Shown: positions 58,309 through 64,000 of the stretch, piece by piece
Position numbering within the stretch: the stretch's first letter is position 1
Layout of the letters: each line of letters starts with the position of its first letter
Origin: Amphibalanus amphitrite
Lineage: Eukaryota > Arthropoda > Thecostraca > Balanomorpha > Balanidae
Reading direction: 5' to 3'
Length of the DNA: 64,000 nt
Assembly (NCBI RefSeq): GCF_019059575.1
Contig: NW_024881586.1
Location: forward strand, 558,001 to 622,000
Notes under the pieces: generated by a model
Told to the model about the DNA's origin: nothing
What the model saw: only the letters and a program-made list of their open reading frames with translations
The model's database searches: none
Position numbers and translations under genes: made by a program

Positions 58309-60590
58309 AGCGACGTATACGTATACGTATTCAGCGACGAATTCCAAATCACTTCAGATTCATGGCATGGGTTAAGTTGACCATGCTGAATACGAATATG
58401 ACGTTTATTTTAACTTTTGAGCTGATCTTCATGGTTAAAATCCGGTTTAAATGACGGGGAACCGCATAACGTCGCGAAAATAAAAACCCACGAATTCCAA
58501 AGTATATGCAAAATGTAGAGCTCATCCAGATCTAACGTCCGTGGAAGAATCCAAGCTCGTGGCTCTTTAACTTGATGGTTAAAATCCGGTTTAAATGACG
58601 GGGAACCGCATAACGTCGCGAAAATAAAAACCAACGGATTCCAAAGTATGTGCAAAATGTAGAGCTCATCCAGATCTAACGTCCGTGGCAGAATCCAAGC
58701 TCGTGGCTCTTTAACTTCATGGTTAAAATCCGGTTTAAATGACGGGGAACCGCATAACGTCGCGAAAATAAAAACCCACGAATTCCAAAGTATGTGCAAA
58801 ATGTAGAGCTCATCCAGATCTAACGTCCGTGGAAGAATCCAAGTTCGTGGCTCTTTAACTTCATGGTTAATATCTGGTTTAAATGACTGGGAACCGCATA
58901 ACGTCGCGAAAATAAAAACCCACGAATTCCACAGTATGTGCAAAATGTAGAGCTCATCCAGTTCTAACGTCCGTGGAAGAAACCATGTTCGTGGCTCTTT
59001 AACTTCATGGTTAATATCTGGTTTAAATGACGGGGAACCGCATAACGTCGCGAAAATAAAAACCCACGAATTCCAAAGTATAACAAAAATGTAGAGCTAA
59101 TCCAGATCTAACGTCCGTGGAAGAATCCAAGCTCGTGGCTCAACGCCTTCATGGTTAAAATCCGGTTTAAATGACGGGGAACCGCATAACGTCACGAAAA
59201 TAAAAACCCACGAATTCCAAAGTATGTGCAAAATGTAGAGCTCATCCAGATCTAACGTATGTGGCAGAATCCAAGCTCGTGGCTCTTTAACTTCATGGTT
59301 AAAATCCGGTTTAAATGACGGGGAACCGCATAACGTCGCGAAAATAAAAACCCACGAATTCAAAAGTATGTGCAAAATGTAGAGCTCATCGAGATCTAAC
59401 GTCCGTGGAAGAATCCAAGTTCGTGGCTCTTTAACTTCATGGTTAATATCTGGTTTAAATGACGGGGAACCGCATAACGTCACGAAAATAAAAACCCACG
59501 AATTCCAAAGTATGTGCAAAATGTAGAGGTCATCCAGATCTAACGTCCGTGGAAGAAACCAAGTTCGTGGCTCTTTAACTTCATGGTTAATATCTGGTTT
59601 AAATGACGGGGAACCGCATAACGTCGCGAAAATAAAAACCCACGAATTCCACAGTATGTGCAAAATGTAGAGCTCATCCAGTTCTAACGTCCATGGAAGA
59701 AACCAAGTTCGTGGCTCTTTAACTTCATGGTTAATATCTGGTTTAAATGACGGGGAACCGCATAACTTCGCGAATATAAAAACCCACGAATTCCAAAGTA
59801 TATCCAAAATGTAGAGCTAATCCAGATCTAACGTCCGTGGAAGAATCCAAGCTCGTGGCTCAACGCCTTCATGGTTAAAATCCGGTTTAAATGACGGGGA
59901 ACCGCATAACGTTACGAAAATAAAAACCCACGAATTCCAAAGTATGTGCAAAATGTAGAGCTCATCCAGATCTAGCGTCCGTGGCAGAATCCAAGCTCGT
60001 GGGTCTTTAACTTCATGGTTAAAATCCGGTTTAAATGACGGGGAACCGCATACCGTCGCAAAAATAAAAACCCACGAATTCCAAAGTATATGCAAAATGT
60101 AGAGCTCATCCAGATCTAACGTCCGTGGAAGAATCCAAGCTCGTGGCTCAACGCCTTCATGGTTAAAATCCGGTTTAAATGACGGGGAACCGCATAACGT
60201 CGCGAAAATAAAAACCCACGAATTCCAAAGTATGTGCAAAATGTAGAGCTCATCCAGATCTAACGTCCGTGGCAGAATCCAAGCTCTTGGCTCTTTAACT
60301 TCATGGTTAAAATCCGATTTAAATGACGGGGAACCGCATAACGTCGCGAAAATAAAAACCGACGAATTCCAAAATATGTGCAAAATGTAGAGCTCATCGA
60401 GATCTAACGTCCGTGGAAGAATCCAAGCTCGTGGCTCTTTAACTTCATGGTTAAAATCCGGTTCAAATGACGGGGAACCGCATAACGTCGCGAAAATAAA
60501 AACCCAAGAATTCCAAAGTATGTGCAAAATGTAGAGCTCATCGAGATCTAACGTCCGTGGAAGAATCCAAGTTCGTGGCTCTTTAACTTC

Positions 60591-63500
60591 ATGGTTAAAA
60601 TCCGGTTTAAATGGCATGGCACATATTCATGGCACATATTTTGGAATTCGTCGGTTTTTATTTTCGCGACAATATGCGGTTCCCCGTCATTTAAATCGGA
60701 TTTTAACCATGAAGTTAGAGAGCCAAGAGCTTGGATTCTGCCACGGACGTTAGATCTGGATGAGCTCTACATTTTGCACATACTTTGGAATTCGTGGGTT
60801 TTTATTTTCGCGACGTTATGCGGTTCCCCGTCATTTAAACCGGATTTTAACCATGAAGGCGTTGAGCCACGAGCTTGGATTCTTCCACGGACGTTAGATC
60901 TGGATGAGCTCTACATTTTGCATATACTTTGGAATTCGTGGGTTTTTATTTTCGCGACGGTATGCGGTTCCCCGTCATTTAAACCGGATTTTAACCATGA
61001 AGTTAAAGACCCACGAGCTTGGATTCTGCCACGGACGTTAGATCTGGATGAGCTCTACATTTTGCACATACTTTGGAATTCGTGGGTTTTTATTTTCGTG
61101 ACGTTATGCGGTTCCCCGTCATTTAAACCGGATTTTAACCATGAAGGCGTTGAGCCACGAGCTTGGATTCTTCCACGGACGTTAGATCTGGATGAGCTCT
61201 ACATATTGCATATACTTTGGAATTCGTGGGTTTTTATTTTCGCGACGTTATGCGGTTCCCCGTCATTCAAACCAGATATTAACCATGAAGTTAAAGAGCC
61301 ACGAACTTGGTTTCTTCCACGGACGTTAGATCTGGATGAGCTCTACATTTTGCGCATACTTTGGAATTCGTGGGTTTTTATTTTCGCGACGTTATGCGGT
61401 TCCCCGTCATTTAAACCAGATATTAACCATGAAGTTAAAGAGCCACGAACTTGGATTATTCCACGGACGTTAGATCTGGATGAGCTCTACATTTTGCACA
61501 TACTTTGGAATTCGTGGTTTTTTATTTTCGCGACGTTATGCGGTTCCCCGTTATTTAAACCAGATATTAACCATGAAGTTAAAGAGCCACGAACTTGGAT
61601 TATCACACGGACGTTAGATCTGGATGAGCTCTACATTTTGCACATACTTTGGAATTCGTGGGTTTTTATTTTCGCGACGTTATGCGGTTCCCCGTCATTT
61701 AAACCGGATTTTAACCATGAAGTTAAAGAGCCACGAGCTTGGATTCTTCCACGGACGTTAGATCTCGATGAGCTCTACATTTCGCACATACTTTGGAATT
61801 CGTGGGTTTTTATTTTCGCGACGTTATGCGGTTCCCCGTCATTTAAACCGGATTTTAACCATGAAATTAAAGAGCCACGAGCTTGGATTCTGCCACGGAC
61901 GTTAGATCTGGATGAGCTCTACATATTGCATATACTTTGGAATTCGTGGGTTTTTATTTTCGCGACGTTATGCGGTTCCCCGTCATTCAAACCAGATATT
62001 AACCATGAAGTTAAAGAGCCACGAACTTGGTTTCTTCCACGGACGTTAGATCTGGATGAGCTCTACATTTTGCGCATACTTTGGAATTCGTGGGTTTTTA
62101 TTTTCGCGACGTTATGCGGTTCCCCGTCATTTAAACCAGATATTAACCATGAAGTTAAAGAGCCACGAACTTGGATTATTCCACGGACGTTAGATCTGGA
62201 TGAGCTCTACATTTTGCACATACTTTGGAATTCGTGGTTTTTTATTTTCGCGACGTTATGCGGTTCCCCGTTATTTAAACCAGATATTAACCATGAAGTT
62301 AAAGAGCCACGAACTTGGATTATCACACGGACGTTAGATCTGGATGAGCTCTACATTTTGCACATACTTTGGAATTCGTGGGTTTTTATTTTCGCGACGT
62401 TATGCGGTTCCCCGTCATTTAAACCGGATTTTAACCATGAAGTTAAAGAGCCACGAGCTTGGATTCTTCCACGGACGTTAGATCTCGATGAGCTCTACAT
62501 TTCGCACATACTTTGGAATTCGTGGGTTTTTATTTTCGCGACGTTATGCGGTTCCCCGTCATTTAAACCGGATTTTAACCATGAAATTAAAGAGCCACGA
62601 GCTTGGATTCTGCCACGGACGTTAGATCTGGATGAGCTCTACATTTTGCACATACTTTGGAATTCGTGGTTTTTTATTTTCGCGACGTTATGCGGTTCCC
62701 CGTTATTTAAACCAGATATTAACCATGAAGTTAAAGAGCCACGAACTTGGATTATCACACGGACGTTAGATCTGGATGAGCTCTACATTTTGCACATACT
62801 TTGGAATTCGTGGGTTTTTATTTTCGCGACGTTATGCGGTTCCCCGTCATTTAAACCGGATTTTAACCATGAAGTTAAAGAGCCACGAGCTTGGATTCTT
62901 CCACGGACGTTAGATCTCGATGAGCTCTACATTTCGCACATACTTTGGAATTCGTGGGTTTTTATTTTCGCGACGTTATGCGGTTCCCCGTCATTTAAAC
63001 CGGATTTTAACCATGAAATTAAAGAGCCACGAGCTTGGATTCTGCCACGGACGTTAGATCTGGATGAGCTCTACATTTTGCACATACTTTGGAATCCGTG
63101 GGTTTTTATTTTCGCGACGTTATGCGGTTCCCCGTCATTTAAACCGGATTTTAACCATGAAGGCGATGAGCCACGAGCTTGGATTCTTCCACGGACGTTA
63201 GATCTGGATGAGCTCTACATTTTGCATATACTTTGGAATTCGTGGGTTTTTATTTTCGCGACGTTATGCGGTTCCCCGTCATTTAAACCAGATATTAACC
63301 ATGAAGTTAAAGAGCCACGAACTTGGATTCTTCCACGGACGTTAGATCTCGATGAGCTCTACATTTTGCACATACTTTGGAATTCGTGGGTTTTTATTTT
63401 CGCGACGTTATGCGGTTCCCCGTCATTTAAACCAGATATTAACCATGAAGTTAAAGAGCCACGAGCTTGGATTCTGCCACGGACGTTAGATCTGGATGAG

Positions 63501-63758
63501 CTCTACATTTTGCACATACTTTGGAATTCGTGGGTTTTTATTTTCGCGACGTTATGCGGTTCCCCGTCATTTAAACCGGATTTTAACCATGAAGTTAAAG
63601 AGCCACGAGCTTGGATTCTTCCACGGACGTTAGATCTCGATGAGCTCTACATTTTGCACATACTTTTGAATTCGTGGGTTTTTATTTTCGCGACGTTATG
63701 CGGTTCCCCGTCATTTAAACCGGATTTTAACCATGAAGTTAAAGAGCCACGAGCTTAG
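60591..63758 (+). other. 1055-codon open frame across the 144-bp satellite (probably not a gene)
   Basis: The frame reads about 21 copies of a 48-residue unit, HILWNSWVFIFATLCGSPSF to LDLDELYIL. It stays open because 144 is divisible by 3 and only this frame of the unit lacks stops; both other plus frames hit TAG or TAA in each unit. Differences between units are often amino-acid changing (HEVKEP, HEGVEP, HEIKEP; ILPRT, IITRT), which argues against purifying selection. The only early Met is at the junction. It ends where TGG becomes TAG in a late unit. Confidence 0.7.
61201..63090. repeat. 720-bp higher-order repeat within the satellite right arm
   Basis: 61201-61920 and 61921-62640 appear identical base for base (five 144-bp units). 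62641 to about 63090 repeats the last three units (62209-62640) before diverging. This indicates recent unequal exchange or amplification in the right arm only. Confidence 0.93.
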
Positions 63759-64000
63759 ATTCTTCCACGGACGTTAGATCTGGATGAGCTCTACATTTTG
63801 CGTATACTTTGGAATTCGTGGGTTTTTATTTTCGCGACGTTATGCGGTTCCCCGTCATTTAAACCGGATTTTAACCATGAAGATCAGCTCAAAAGTTAAA
63901 ATAAATGTCATATTCGTGTTCAGCATGGTCAACTTAACCCATGCCATGAATCTGAAGTGATTTGGAATTCGTCGCTGAATACGTATACGTATACGTCGCT

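Larger units (their letters stand above)
58309..64000. repeat. Giant inverted repeat built of a 144-bp satellite
   Basis: The outer end AGCGACGTATACGTATACGT at 58309 is matched inverted at 64000, and about 125 bp of unique terminal sequence is inverted on both sides before the arrays begin. The left arm (to about 60617) holds about 15 units in minus orientation. The right arm (from about 60618) holds about 22 units in plus orientation. Each unit reads CACATACTTTGGAATTCGTG to GGATGAGCTCTACATTTTG. Unit order near the centre is mirrored between arms (for example the AATATGCGG/GACGG variants), with two extra units on the left. One frame of the unit lacks stops. The layout resembles foldback transposons, whose inverted repeats are made of tandem units. 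The right end coincides with the window edge. Confidence 0.95.

Noticed and set aside
58410..60617. Three minus-strand repeat proteins
   Set aside because: Same satellite frame in the opposite arm.
60591..63758. A 1055-residue repeat protein
   Set aside because: The frame is open only because the satellite unit is 144 bp; unit differences are frequently amino-acid changing, and there is no promoter, proper start or known domain.

Overview
This window looks like a repeat-dominated stretch of an animal nuclear genome. An invertebrate, probably an arthropod and possibly a crustacean, fits best. The evidence is spliced exons with GT/AG boundaries encoding RGS-type domains, a mariner-like element with a helix-turn-helix protein of the kind common in arthropods, CpG-rich promoter-like islands, long CT microsatellites, and many DNA transposon relics. 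There are no operons, Shine-Dalgarno sites, rRNA genes or convincing tRNA genes. The organism assignment is inference.

Genes are few. One intact-looking single-exon gene (20231-20659, minus) encodes a 142-residue RGS-domain protein with a TATA box about 75 bp upstream. A second RGS gene lies at 38385-39551 (minus) as three exons with consistent splice phases. Two weaker 5' exons near 44.6-44.8 kb continue the same phase chain. Just beyond them, a plus-strand candidate first exon (45264-45347) suggests a head-to-head promoter in a CpG-rich island. Most other open frames are shadows of repeats or of GC-rich DNA.

The main content is layered DNA transposons, resolved here by terminal inverted repeats (TIRs) and target-site duplications (TSDs). 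(1) A large TTAA-flanked non-autonomous family has CCC...GGG termini followed by a poly-G/poly-C hairpin. It occupies 4.5-9.9, 14.2-18.7, 28.5-29.6, 31.1-34.6, 49.2-50.4, 51.5-53.4 and 54.9-55.5 kb, often one copy inside another; the TTAA and termini are piggyBac-like. (2) A 2045-bp element at 14263-16307 has a 5-bp TSD and CACAGTA/CACTGTA ends (Transib-like). (3) hAT-type elements with 8-bp TSDs lie at 34.8, 54.5-55.8 and 55.8-56.1 kb. (4) TA-flanked elements lie at 41.5-42.4, 51.1-54.1, 52.0-53.0 and 54.2-57.3 kb. A minisatellite at 50.8-57.4 kb is split by two TA-flanked elements, each carrying further nested insertions.

The right end (58309-64000) is a giant inverted repeat whose arms are arrays of a 144-bp satellite. 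Because 144 is a multiple of three, one frame stays open and yields a 1055-codon ORF that I regard as probably non-coding. Other tandem arrays include a ~70-bp AGGTCA-rich array (22.0-23.0 kb), an AAGATCGTA array (18.9-19.1 kb), a degenerate decamer array (46.6-47.1 kb), a CACGTG-rich array (12.9-13.5 kb) and a 240-bp near-perfect hairpin (12059-12298).
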